Shown here piece after piece: positions 8,611 to 16,944 of a stretch of 64,000 nt of DNA (positions are counted from its first letter, which is position 1; each line of letters opens with the position of its first letter). Source of the stretch: Hymenobacter norwichensis DSM 15439. Lineage in GTDB: Bacteria; Bacteroidota; Bacteroidia; Cytophagales; Hymenobacteraceae. Location of the stretch: NCBI RefSeq assembly GCF_000420705.1, contig NZ_ATVL01000009.1, forward strand, positions 496,001 through 560,000, in the 5' to 3' direction. The notes beneath the pieces were generated by a model that worked only from the letters and a program-made list of their open reading frames with translations, did no database searches and was not told the origin of the DNA. A program made the position numbers and the translations under genes.

Positions 8611-10044
8611 ATGCTCCCCGACGCTTTCTTTCCTCCAACTACCCCTGCCAACTTTTCCCGAGCTGATTTCGGCGCCGACTTTCGGTGGGGAGTGTCGGCG
8701 GCGGCGTACCAAACGGAAGGAGCCTGGAATCTGGACGGCAAAGGCCCTAGCATCTGGGACGATTTCGTGCGCCGACCCGGCCGCGTCAAGCGCGGCGAAA
8801 CCGCCGAAGTAGCCACCGACTTCTACCACCGCTGGCCCCAGGATTTAGACCTGATGAACCAAATGGCCATAGATAATTTCCGTTTTTCCATCGCATGGTC
8901 GCGGATTATGCCACATGGAATAGGGGTGTTTAATCAAAAGGGTATAGACTATTACGACCGATTGGTGGATGGTTGTTTGGAGCGCGGCATCACGCCCTGG
9001 CCCACCCTTTACCACTGGGATTTGCCGGCCTCTTTGCAGCAGCTTGGCGGCTGGACCAACCGCGACGTGGTGGGCTGGTTCACCGACTACACCCAGCGGG
9101 TAGCCGCCCGCCTCGGCGACCGGGTGCAGCACTGGATGGTGCTCAACGAGCCGATGGTATTCACTGGGGCCGGCCACCTATTGGGTATCCATGCGCCAGG
9201 CCGCCGCAGCTTGGGGGCGTTCTTGGCGGCCACTCACCACGCGGCTTTGGCCCAGGCCGAAGGTGGCCGGGCCTTGCGTGCCATTCTACCGGCCGGCGCC
9301 CAGATTGGCACCACCTTTTCGTGCTCCTACGTGACACCCTGGCGGCCTAACCACGCCCGCGACGCTCGCGCTACCCGCCGCGCCGACGCCTTGCTCAACC
9401 GCTTGTTTGTGGAGCCAGCCTTGGGCCTAGGCTACCCCGTAGCCGACGTGCCGCTGCTTGGCTGGATGGACCGCTACATCAAGCCCGGCGACGAGCAGCG
9501 CCTGCCTTTCGACTTCGACTTTTTGGGCGTGCAGAACTACACGCGCGAAGTGGTGCGCCACTCACCCTACGTGCCGCTGCTCTGGGCCTCGCTAGTAGGA
9601 GCCGCGCCCCGTGGCGTCCCTCACACTGATATGGGCTGGGAGGTGTATCCAGAGAGCTTATACCAAATAGTTAAGCAATTTGCTAATTACCCAAATGCGC
9701 CAATGCTGCGTGTAACGGAAAATGGCGCGGCTTTTCCGGATACTCGCACCCCCGCCGGGCACGTGCACGACCCGCAGCGCCAAGCCTATTTGCGGGCTTG
9801 CATCGGGCAAGTGTTACGGGCCCGCCAGGAAGGCGTGCGGGTGGATGGCTACTTCGCGTGGTCATTTACTGACAACTTCGAGTGGGCCGAAGGCTACGGG
9901 CCGCGCTTTGGGCTGGTGCACGTGGAGTACGAAACTCAGCGCCGCACCATCAAAGACTCCGGACATTGGTACAGCGAGTTCCTGGGCGGGAAGCCTGCGA
10001 GTAGCGTCATGACTACGGACAGGGCCGCCAACCTGATAGGCTGA
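8611..10044 (+). CDS. Glycoside hydrolase family 1 beta-glucosidase
   Basis: The 477-residue product covers a full GH1 barrel. The acid/base lies in LNEP (E180) and the nucleophile in VTENG (E370), the two hallmark sites. FRWGVSAAAYQTEGAW near the N-terminus and WSFTDNFEWAEGY near the C-terminus are also typical. No signal peptide is seen, so the enzyme is probably cytoplasmic and hydrolyses beta-linked glucosides, galactosides or fucosides. It lies 197 bp after the glycosyltransferase in the same direction, but shared function is not evident. Confidence 0.95.
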   Translation: MLPDAFFPPTTPANFSRADFGADFRWGVSAAAYQTEGAWNLDGKGPSIWDDFVRRPGRVKRGETAEVATDFYHRWPQDLDLMNQMAIDNFRFSIAWSRIMPHGIGVFNQKGIDYYDRLVDGCLERGITPWPTLYHWDLPASLQQLGGWTNRDVVGWFTDYTQRVAARLGDRVQHWMVLNEPMVFTGAGHLLGIHAPGRRSLGAFLAATHHAALAQAEGGRALRAILPAGAQIGTTFSCSYVTPWRPNHARDARATRRADALLNRLFVEPALGLGYPVADVPLLGWMDRYIKPGDEQRLPFDFDFLGVQNYTREVVRHSPYVPLLWASLVGAAPRGVPHTDMGWEVYPESLYQIVKQFANYPNAPMLRVTENGAAFPDTRTPAGHVHDPQRQAYLRACIGQVLRARQEGVRVDGYFAWSFTDNFEWAEGYGPRFGLVHVEYETQRRTIKDSGHWYSEFLGGKPASSVMTTDRAANLIG

Positions 10045-10094
10045 GCTTCACCATTTGGTAATTATCAGATAACCCTGCCGTAATAGGTGCCCGG

Positions 10095-10102
10095 TAGCTT
10101 TG
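10095..10102 (+). promoter_or_regulatory. Putative -7 promoter element (TAGCTTTG)
   Basis: This is an exact TAnnTTTG match that ends 27 nt before the preferred ATG (10130) of the large secreted protein gene. No convincing TTG -33 element is found at the usual distance, so the promoter is only partly supported. Confidence 0.4.
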
Positions 10103-10129
10103 ACGCTTCCATCATCAACCTTCCCAAGG

Positions 10130-12892
10130 ATGCGTCAAACTTTACTATCGGGAGTGCAAACCGGCCTGGCCGTGCTGGCGCTGAGTGTAGCCACTACGGC
10201 AGTTCACGCTCAGTCGGTAGCGCAGAGCTTCGAGAATGCCACCACCGACACTTGGGCGTACACGCCCACGCCGGCCACTTACAACGACCTGGCTGCCACC
10301 GACCAGTGGGCTGTGCTAACCACTATCGGTACGGCGGGCTCTGGCCTCACCGTGGCTACGCCCTCAGCGGGGGCCAACCTGTGGGGCGGGCGCGACCTAG
10401 AAGGTCCGCTCACGGCCAACGCCAGTATCTGGCATTATCTGGACTTCGCGCCGGTAGCTATTCAATCGGGTAGCACGGCGGCCAATACCATTACCTTCAA
10501 ATACTTCAGCAACGCCCTCGACAACCCTGATTCGCTGGCGTACGTGGTGCGCTTCGACAACGGCACCACGTGGCCGGTGCCGCGCACTTACACCCAACTC
10601 AGTAAGGATACCCAGGCCTGGACCACCGTCACGGTGGCTGTACCCGCCGGCAGTACGCATGCCCGCCTGCGCCTGGCCGTGCGCCAAAACGGCAACGACG
10701 ACTGGGTGGCTTTCGACCAGGTAAGTTTGGGCCAAGGCACGGTGGTAGTGCCAACTCCCGACTTGGGTTTCACGGGAACTACTACGCCGCTTATTGTAGC
10801 CGAAAATGCCGGCTCGGTGGTGCTGCCGCTGAGTATCCGCAACGCCAACGCTACGGCCAGTACCGTGCAGGCGGTGGTGGCGCCGCTCGGCACGGCCACG
10901 GCCGGCACCGACTTCACGTTTGCCAGCCCTCAAACCATCACCTTCACGCCGGGCAGTTCCACGCCGGTTACGCTCACGCTGCCCATAACCGATGATGCCA
11001 CGGCCGAGCCCGCCGAGTATTTCACAGTGCGCTTGCAGAACCCCACCAACGCTACCCTTACCACCGGCGCCACCGAATTTCTGGTGTACATTAAAGACAA
11101 CGACACCCAAGCGCCAGCCCGCGTCGGCAACCTGCGCCTGAGTTTGCTGGGTAGCTACCAGAATGGCGTGAGCGGCACCAACTCGGCCGAAATTGTGGCC
11201 CACGACCCCACAACGCAGCGCCTGTACGTGGCCAACTCCATCGGGGGCAAGCTCGATATTCTCAACTTCGCGACGCCGGGTGGTATTACGCCGGTGGCTT
11301 CCATTAATATGGCGCCCTACGGCGGTATCAACTCGGTGGCGGTACGCAACGGGCTAGTGGTGTGTGCCGTGGAGGATGCAGTGCTGCAAAATCCCGGCAA
11401 GCTGGTGTTCTTCGACCAGAATGGTACCTTCATCAAGCAGCTCACGACTGGCGCCCTGCCCGACATGGTAACTTTCTCGCCCGATGGCCGCTACGTTATT
11501 TCGGCCAATGAGGGAGAACCCAACCCAGCCTATACCAACGACCCGTTGGGTTCGGTAACGGTGGTAGATGTGAGCGGCGGCATTGCCAATGTCACGCAGG
11601 CCAACGCCACTACCGTTGATTTCAGTGGCTACAACTCGCAGGCGGCGGCGTTGCGTGCCTCGGGTATCCGCATCTATGGCGGGCCGGCTACGGCGCCCGT
11701 CAGCTCGGTAGCGCAGGATTTGGAGCCCGAGTATGTGGCCGTATCCGCTGATTCGCGCACGGCCTACATCGGCTTGCAGGAAAATAACGCCATAGCTACG
11801 CTGGACCTGGCTACGCTGCAGTTTACCAGCCTGCGGCCCATCGGCTACCAAGACCACAGCCAGCCTGGCTTCAGCTTCGATGCCTCCGACCAGGCCGCCG
11901 ACGTGCTACTGGCCAATTGGCCGGTGCGCGGCATGCGGCAGCCCGATGCCATTGCCTCGTTTGAGTTGCCCGCCGCTCTGGGTGGTGGCCGCTACCTCAT
12001 CACTGCCAACGAAGGCGACGCGCGCGACTACGACGGGGGCTATTCCGAAGTCGTGCGCCTTGGGGCGGCTGGCTACGTGCTCGACCCCACGGCCTTTCCG
12101 CAGGCGGCCACGCTGAAAAACAACAGTGCGCTAGGCCGCCTGAACGTAACTAACCGCCTCGGCGACACCGACGGTGACGGGGACTTCGATGAGATTTACG
12201 CTTTCGGGGGCCGCTCGTTCAGCATTCTTAACGCCACCAACGGCGCGCTGGTGCACGACAGCGGCGACCTGCTAGAACGCCTCACCAGCACCGACCCCAC
12301 GTTCGGCAGCATTTTCAACGCCAGCAATACCACCGGCAACCCCGTCCGGAAAAACCGCTCCGACGATAAAGGCCCCGAGCCGGAGGGCACGACCATCGGC
12401 ATGATCCGGGACACGGTGTACGCTTTTATCAGCATGGAGCGCCAGGGTGGCGTGTTGATTATGAACGTGAACGACCCGGCCAACCCGCGCCTGGTGCAGT
12501 ACCTCAACAACCGCAGCCTGACTACCGGTACCGGCGACCAAGGCCCCGAAGGACTGGTATTCGTGTCGGCCGCCAACAGCCCGACCGGCCAGCCGCTGCT
12601 GCTGCTAGCCAACGAAGTCAGCAGCACCGTGGCCGTGTACCAGATTGGGTTGCGCGGCGTGCTCAGCACGGCTACTGCCCGCCCGGCTACACCGCTGCAC
12701 CTCTACCCGAACCCAAGCCAGGGCGGCCGGGTGCAGTTGAGCCGTGCCGTAAGCGGCACTCTGCACGATGTGCTGGGTCGTCCGGTACGCACCCTGAGCA
12801 AGGCGCAGCAGTTTGAAACGGCGGGCCTCGCGCCGGGTGTGTATGTACTCCGCGCCGAGGATGGCGCCAGCTCCAAGCTGGTGGTTCGTTAG
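10130..12892 (+). CDS. Choice-of-anchor I protein with type IX sorting domain
   Basis: The 920-residue product has a signal peptide (MRQTLLSGVQTGLAVLALSV, cleaved after VHAQ). An N-terminal beta-rich region is followed by a Calx-beta-like domain (about 215-325), and then a long beta-propeller-like region of the choice-of-anchor I type (SPDGRYVISANEGEPN, ITANEGDARDYDG, DTDGDGDFDEIYAFGG). The last 70 or so residues form a Por/type IX sorting tail (LHLYPNPSQGGRVQLS to a terminal KLVVR). It is therefore exported across the outer membrane and attached to the surface or released. A TTG at 10100 would add ten residues without a signal. Relatives occur next to phosphatases; function is unproven. Confidence 0.85.
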   Translation: MRQTLLSGVQTGLAVLALSVATTAVHAQSVAQSFENATTDTWAYTPTPATYNDLAATDQWAVLTTIGTAGSGLTVATPSAGANLWGGRDLEGPLTANASIWHYLDFAPVAIQSGSTAANTITFKYFSNALDNPDSLAYVVRFDNGTTWPVPRTYTQLSKDTQAWTTVTVAVPAGSTHARLRLAVRQNGNDDWVAFDQVSLGQGTVVVPTPDLGFTGTTTPLIVAENAGSVVLPLSIRNANATASTVQAVVAPLGTATAGTDFTFASPQTITFTPGSSTPVTLTLPITDDATAEPAEYFTVRLQNPTNATLTTGATEFLVYIKDNDTQAPARVGNLRLSLLGSYQNGVSGTNSAEIVAHDPTTQRLYVANSIGGKLDILNFATPGGITPVASINMAPYGGINSVAVRNGLVVCAVEDAVLQNPGKLVFFDQNGTFIKQLTTGALPDMVTFSPDGRYVISANEGEPNPAYTNDPLGSVTVVDVSGGIANVTQANATTVDFSGYNSQAAALRASGIRIYGGPATAPVSSVAQDLEPEYVAVSADSRTAYIGLQENNAIATLDLATLQFTSLRPIGYQDHSQPGFSFDASDQAADVLLANWPVRGMRQPDAIASFELPAALGGGRYLITANEGDARDYDGGYSEVVRLGAAGYVLDPTAFPQAATLKNNSALGRLNVTNRLGDTDGDGDFDEIYAFGGRSFSILNATNGALVHDSGDLLERLTSTDPTFGSIFNASNTTGNPVRKNRSDDKGPEPEGTTIGMIRDTVYAFISMERQGGVLIMNVNDPANPRLVQYLNNRSLTTGTGDQGPEGLVFVSAANSPTGQPLLLLANEVSSTVAVYQIGLRGVLSTATARPATPLHLYPNPSQGGRVQLSRAVSGTLHDVLGRPVRTLSKAQQFETAGLAPGVYVLRAEDGASSKLVVR

Positions 12893-12945
12893 ACTTGCTT
12901 TCGTGTCTTATTGCTAGGCCGCATTATTATTACTGCATTGCTACC

Positions 12946-12977
12946 AAGCCCCATCCGGTTATCGGGTGGGGCTTTTT
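12946..12977 (+). terminator. Rho-independent terminator
   Basis: AAGCCCCATCCG pairs with CGGGTGGGGCTT around a short GTTAT-type loop and is followed by TTTTT. It lies 54 bp after the stop of the type IX-secreted protein gene. Confidence 0.85.
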
Positions 12978-13041
12978 GCTGCGCCAAGGTCGCGCCGCCT
13001 TACGTAAATCATACAGGGGTGTTACGGTCCTATCTAGAAAG

Positions 13042-13096
13042 TAGCAGTTCAATAACAGGTCCGTAACAATGTAATAACGGTGGAGCAAGTCCTTTG
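13042..13096 (+). promoter_or_regulatory. Four 11-bp-phased repeats plus -7 box: Pho-box-like operator
   Basis: Four head-to-tail 11-bp units begin at 13042, 13053, 13064 and 13075: TAGCAGTTCAA, TAACAGGTCCG, TAACAATGTAA, TAACGGTGGAG. A -7-like GTCCTTTG follows at 13089-13096, with no TTG at -33. PhoB-type response regulators bind direct repeats of 11-bp period that replace the upstream promoter element. The downstream gene is a PhoX-like phosphatase. Identity of the regulator is an inference. Confidence 0.5.
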
Positions 13097-13135
13097 CAGC
13101 ATCATTAAACCAATCTCCAGTTTCCTTTTACCGCT

Positions 13136-14605
13136 ATGAATTTCAACCGCTACGCCATTGTGCCTAAGCTGCCTGCGTTGCTGCTATTGGCCCTGCTCGG
13201 TGCCTGCAACGACTCTGACAACGAATCCAATCCGACTTCCGAAGTGGTGCTAAAAGCTCACTCCGTGAACCCGGCGTTGGTGAAGGCACTGCCCGGTTTC
13301 GATAATCTGGAAATTCTGCCCCTCATCAGCTCCGACGACGTGCTGCCGGAGTCGCCCAACTTCATTTTCGGGGCGCAGCCTGATGGTTCGGGCATCCTCA
13401 AGAACCCGAACGGCGAAGGCTACATCCTGCTCAACAACCACGAAATCATGTTCTCGGTGTCGCGGGTGTACCTCGACAAAACCTTCAAACCCACGAAGGG
13501 CGAGTACATTCTGGACGGCGACGGCGGCAACTTCCGCTTGTGCTCGGCCACGTTGGCTATGCCCGAGGAGCACGGTTTCGGCCCCATGTTCCTGACCGCC
13601 GGCGAAACCGACGGGGAGAGCATGGTACACGCCATTGACCCGCTCGGCGCTGTGAACAAGAAGGACCGCGGCCGTATGAAGCCGGCCCTAGGCCACGCTT
13701 CGATGGAAAACGCCGTACCGCTGCCCAAAGACGCTTATCCTGGCAAAACGGTTATTATCATTGGCGAAGACGGCGGCAACGGCCAGCTGATTGCCTACGT
13801 GAGCAACACCGTGGGCGACCTGGACAACGGCAAGCTCTACATGCTCAAGCGCACCAACGCCGACCCGATTGAAACCAACATGGTGGCTGGCCAGCAGTAC
13901 GACGTGGAGTTTGTGGAAGTGGACAACGCCAAAACCTCTACCGGCGCTCAGATTGCGGCGCAGTCGGTGGCCAAAAACGCCATTCAGTTTGCCCGCGTGG
14001 AAGACGTGGACTACCGCAAAGGCGGCAACGGCGCCGGCCGCGAGGTGTACTTCACCGCCACTGGCGTCAGCCAGTCGGATAAGGTGACGCCCGTAACCGG
14101 CTTTACCATGTGGGGCCGCGTGTACAAGCTCACCATGCAGGCCGACAACGTGCTGCGTGGCAAGCTGGAAGTAACCGTGGATGGCAGCACCGACCCCGGC
14201 AACAGCATCGTGAACCCCGACAACCTGTGCGTGACCAACGACTTCGTGTACATTCAGGAAGACGGGGACTCGTTCTACGCCAACAACCGCCACGACGGCC
14301 GCGTGTGGCAGTACGGCATGAGCAACAAGCAGCTCAAGCCAATGCTGGAAATGAACCACCGCCGCACCGATGCCACTTTCAACGCCAAGTACAACAAAAG
14401 CAACGACCAGCGCCTGAGCACCTGGGAGTACGGCGCCATGCAGGATATTTCCGACCTGGTGGGCGTGCCCAACACCTTCCTGCTCAACCTGCACCCCCAC
14501 ACCTGGCAGGACGATAAGTACCTGAACGCCGACGGCTCCAGCGAAACCCGCAACAAGAACAAGGAAGGCGGCCAGGTGGTCATCGTGCGCGGCGTGCAGC
14601 GCTAA
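13136..14605 (+). CDS. PhoX/DUF839-family lipoprotein, putative alkaline phosphatase
   Basis: The product is 489 residues with a lipoprotein signal (LLALLGAC, lipidated Cys24). It has the PhoX/DUF839 look: GYILLNNHEIMFSVSRVY, DGGNFRLCSATL, HASMENAVPLPKD, EDGGNGQLIAYV, and PDNLCVTNDFVYIQEDG. Members are calcium/iron-dependent phosphomonoesterases or related beta-propellers. The promoter region has four 11-bp repeats like a Pho box, in keeping with phosphate-starvation control. A peroxidase lipoprotein gene follows 102 bp later on the same strand. Catalytic activity is not proven, as many DUF839 proteins are uncharacterised. Confidence 0.8.
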   Translation: MNFNRYAIVPKLPALLLLALLGACNDSDNESNPTSEVVLKAHSVNPALVKALPGFDNLEILPLISSDDVLPESPNFIFGAQPDGSGILKNPNGEGYILLNNHEIMFSVSRVYLDKTFKPTKGEYILDGDGGNFRLCSATLAMPEEHGFGPMFLTAGETDGESMVHAIDPLGAVNKKDRGRMKPALGHASMENAVPLPKDAYPGKTVIIIGEDGGNGQLIAYVSNTVGDLDNGKLYMLKRTNADPIETNMVAGQQYDVEFVEVDNAKTSTGAQIAAQSVAKNAIQFARVEDVDYRKGGNGAGREVYFTATGVSQSDKVTPVTGFTMWGRVYKLTMQADNVLRGKLEVTVDGSTDPGNSIVNPDNLCVTNDFVYIQEDGDSFYANNRHDGRVWQYGMSNKQLKPMLEMNHRRTDATFNAKYNKSNDQRLSTWEYGAMQDISDLVGVPNTFLLNLHPHTWQDDKYLNADGSSETRNKNKEGGQVVIVRGVQR

Positions 14606-14707
14606 GCCCAGCATTATTTTATTTGATTCCTAGCCAGCATCCTGCCCTCCGCCGATTATCGGCGGGGGGCTATTGGCATAGGGGCGTCCCGACTTTTTTC
14701 GCTTTCC

Positions 14708-16588
14708 ATGTTCTCTCAGTTGTTGGTTGTTCTTCGCTCGTGTGCGCCGTTGCTGGTGGCGGCGCTGTTGGCCCTGGCGGGGGCCTGCTCCCGGTCGGGG
14801 GCCACGGCTACGGAGCCGGCCGCCACGCCCGCGCAGCAAGTGCAGCAGCACGTAGCGCAGGAGCTGGCTCGCCTTGATCGGCACGTGCGGCAGCAACTGT
14901 TGCCGCTGGCTACCCGCGGTACGTCTCTTGATTCGTTGCGGCGCAGCTTCCGGGCCTGCCGGCTACTGTATAAGCGGGTGGAGCCCTTCACCGAATACTA
15001 CATGCCCGGCACCGCCCGCCTGCTCAACGGCCCCCCCATTGGGGAGGTGGAAGTGGCCGAAAACAAGGACTTCGAGCCCGGCGGCTTTCAGGTGCTGGAA
15101 GAAATGCTTTACCCCGAGTATGATGCTGCCAACCACGCCGAATTAGTGCGCGAAGTGCGGGCCGTGCAGCGCGAAATCAGCAACGCCCGCACCCGCTGGG
15201 AAGTGCAGGAACTCACCGATGCCCACGTATTCGACGTGTTGCGGCTGCACGTATTTCGGGTGGTGTCGTTGGGTATCACCGGCTTCGACACGCCTCTCAG
15301 CCCCGCCGCCACCTTCCCTGAAACGGCCGCCACCCTGGCCGCCCTGCAACCCGTGCTGGCGTATTACGCGCCTACTACATCTGCTGCCAAGCCAAAGCAG
15401 CAAGCCTACGCCACCGCCCAGCAACAGCTCACGCAAGCGGCTCGCTACGCCCAGTTGCACCCCGATTTCAACGCCTTCGACCGGCTGACTTTCATTAAAG
15501 ACCACGCCAACCCGCTGGGCCAGGCGCTGTTGGCCTGCCAGCGCGAACTGGGCATTCAGCCCTTCCAGGAAGTGCGCGCCCTGCGGTCCGATGCCGCCAC
15601 GCTCTTTGATTCAGCCGCCTTCAACCCCGATTATTACGCGCCTACCACCGGCCACTACCGCACCGCGGCCCGGGTAGCGCTAGGCCGCCAGCTGTTCCAC
15701 GACCCGGTGCTGTCGGCGGGCAACGGCCGCTCCTGCGCCAGCTGCCACCAGCCCAACAAAGCCTTCACCGACGGCCTAGCCAAAAACGCCACCCTCACGC
15801 CCGGCGGCCTGGTCCGCCGCAACACGCCCACCATCCTCAATGCCGCTTTGCAAGCCGGCCAGTTCTACGATTTGCGCTCCACCACCCTCGAAAACCAGGC
15901 GGTGGACGTGGTGGGTAACCGCGACGAAATGCACGGCTCCCTGGAAGATGCCGCCCGCGAGCTAACCCGCCGCCCCGAGTACGTGCAGCAGTTTCGGCGG
16001 GCGTTTCCGCAGAGCGAGGTAGGAGCGAAGGCCACCATCACACCGGTACAGATTCAAACGGCCCTGGCGGCCTACGAGCGGAGCCTGGTGCGGCTCAATT
16101 CCCGCTTCGACCAGCACGTGCGGGGCGAGCGGCAGGCATTGAATGCGGAGGAAATCCGGGGTTTCAACGTGTTCATGGGAGCCGGTAAGTGCGGGACCTG
16201 CCACTTCGCGCCGCTGTTCAACGGCACGGTGCCGCCCGGTTTCACCGAGGCCGAATCGGAGGTGCTGGGCGTGCCGGCCACCCCCGCCGCTCGCCGCCTC
16301 GATACCGACCAGGGCCGCTATGTGCAGGTGCAACTGCCCCAACTGCGCCACTCCTTCAAGATTCCGACCGTGCGCAACGTGGCCCTCACAGCGCCCTACA
16401 TGCACAACGGCGCCTACCAAACCCTGGAGCAGGTCATCGACTTCTATAATAAAGGTGGCGGTAAAGGCCTGGGCCTGACCGTGGACAACCAAACCCTACC
16501 CGATACCCCGCTCAACCTTTCCGCCCCCGACCAAAAGGCCCTGAAAGCCTTCCTGCTAGCCCTCACCGATACTACCAGCACCCGGTAG
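14708..16588 (+). CDS. Imelysin-like/di-heme cytochrome c peroxidase fusion lipoprotein
   Basis: The 626-residue product has a lipoprotein signal (LALAGAC, Cys27). Residues about 40-290 form a helical imelysin-like domain (LLYKRVEPFTEYYMPG, GGFQVLEEMLYPEY). The C-terminal half is a MauG/CcpA-type peroxidase with two c-type heme sites, CASCH and CGTCH, and downstream KIPTVRNVALTAPYMHNG. Such enzymes reduce hydrogen peroxide or oxidise partner substrates in the periplasm. Imelysin domains are tied to iron or metal handling. The pair PhoX-like plus peroxidase is co-directional with a 102-bp gap that contains only a weak GC hairpin, so they may be co-transcribed. Confidence 0.9.
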   Translation: MFSQLLVVLRSCAPLLVAALLALAGACSRSGATATEPAATPAQQVQQHVAQELARLDRHVRQQLLPLATRGTSLDSLRRSFRACRLLYKRVEPFTEYYMPGTARLLNGPPIGEVEVAENKDFEPGGFQVLEEMLYPEYDAANHAELVREVRAVQREISNARTRWEVQELTDAHVFDVLRLHVFRVVSLGITGFDTPLSPAATFPETAATLAALQPVLAYYAPTTSAAKPKQQAYATAQQQLTQAARYAQLHPDFNAFDRLTFIKDHANPLGQALLACQRELGIQPFQEVRALRSDAATLFDSAAFNPDYYAPTTGHYRTAARVALGRQLFHDPVLSAGNGRSCASCHQPNKAFTDGLAKNATLTPGGLVRRNTPTILNAALQAGQFYDLRSTTLENQAVDVVGNRDEMHGSLEDAARELTRRPEYVQQFRRAFPQSEVGAKATITPVQIQTALAAYERSLVRLNSRFDQHVRGERQALNAEEIRGFNVFMGAGKCGTCHFAPLFNGTVPPGFTEAESEVLGVPATPAARRLDTDQGRYVQVQLPQLRHSFKIPTVRNVALTAPYMHNGAYQTLEQVIDFYNKGGGKGLGLTVDNQTLPDTPLNLSAPDQKALKAFLLALTDTTSTR

Positions 16589-16609
16589 CTCCGCCGTTGG
16601 CATCTGCAT

Positions 16610-16641
16610 AACGCCCCGGCTGATAATTCAGCCGGGGCGTT
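16610..16641 (+). terminator. Hairpin terminator after the peroxidase gene
   Basis: Perfect 14-bp arms (AACGCCCCGGCTGA and its complement) at 16610-16623 and 16628-16641 enclose a 4-nt loop. It lies 21 bp after the stop. Confidence 0.8.
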
Positions 16642-16713
16642 TGCGTGTAAGAGTATTAGACGCAGAAAGCCAATTTTCAGGCCGTATGGATAGTTGCCTA
16701 ACAAAGGCCGTCT

Positions 16714-16809
16714 GTCATGCAGAGCGGAGCGAAGCATCTCGCGTGCTGAGGTTGCAACAGTAATCCTGACGTCAGCACGCGAGATGCTTCGGCGGCGCCT
16801 CTGCATGAC
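16714..16809. repeat. Palindromic interspersed element, copy 1
   Basis: About 96 bp long, starting GTCATGCAGAG and ending CTCTGCATGAC, with inner arms GAAGCATCTCGCGTGCTGA / TCAGCACGCGAGATGCTTC. The loop carries GTTGCAACAGTAATCC. Copies 2 and 3 lie at 37502 and 54901. It sits between the peroxidase terminator and hen1. Confidence 0.85.
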
Positions 16810-16944
16810 GGCCGTATTTGGGTGTGAGTTGCTATAAACTGTCTATTTAAAGTCACAAAGCTATACGGCTCTCGATGCGGCCGGCTTCCGTATCTTGCTG
16901 CGGCCTGCCTTGGGTGGTGCCGTATTCTATTTAGTATCCCTACT

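Noticed and set aside
13688..14614. Very long antisense frame (308 codons) across the PhoX-like gene
   Set aside because: Composition is His/Val/Gly-biased as expected for the complement of a GC-rich gene; no domain is recognisable.
16714..16809. CRISPR array as an explanation for the repeated palindromes
   Set aside because: Copies are single, about 20 kb apart, with no regular spacers and no cas genes nearby.
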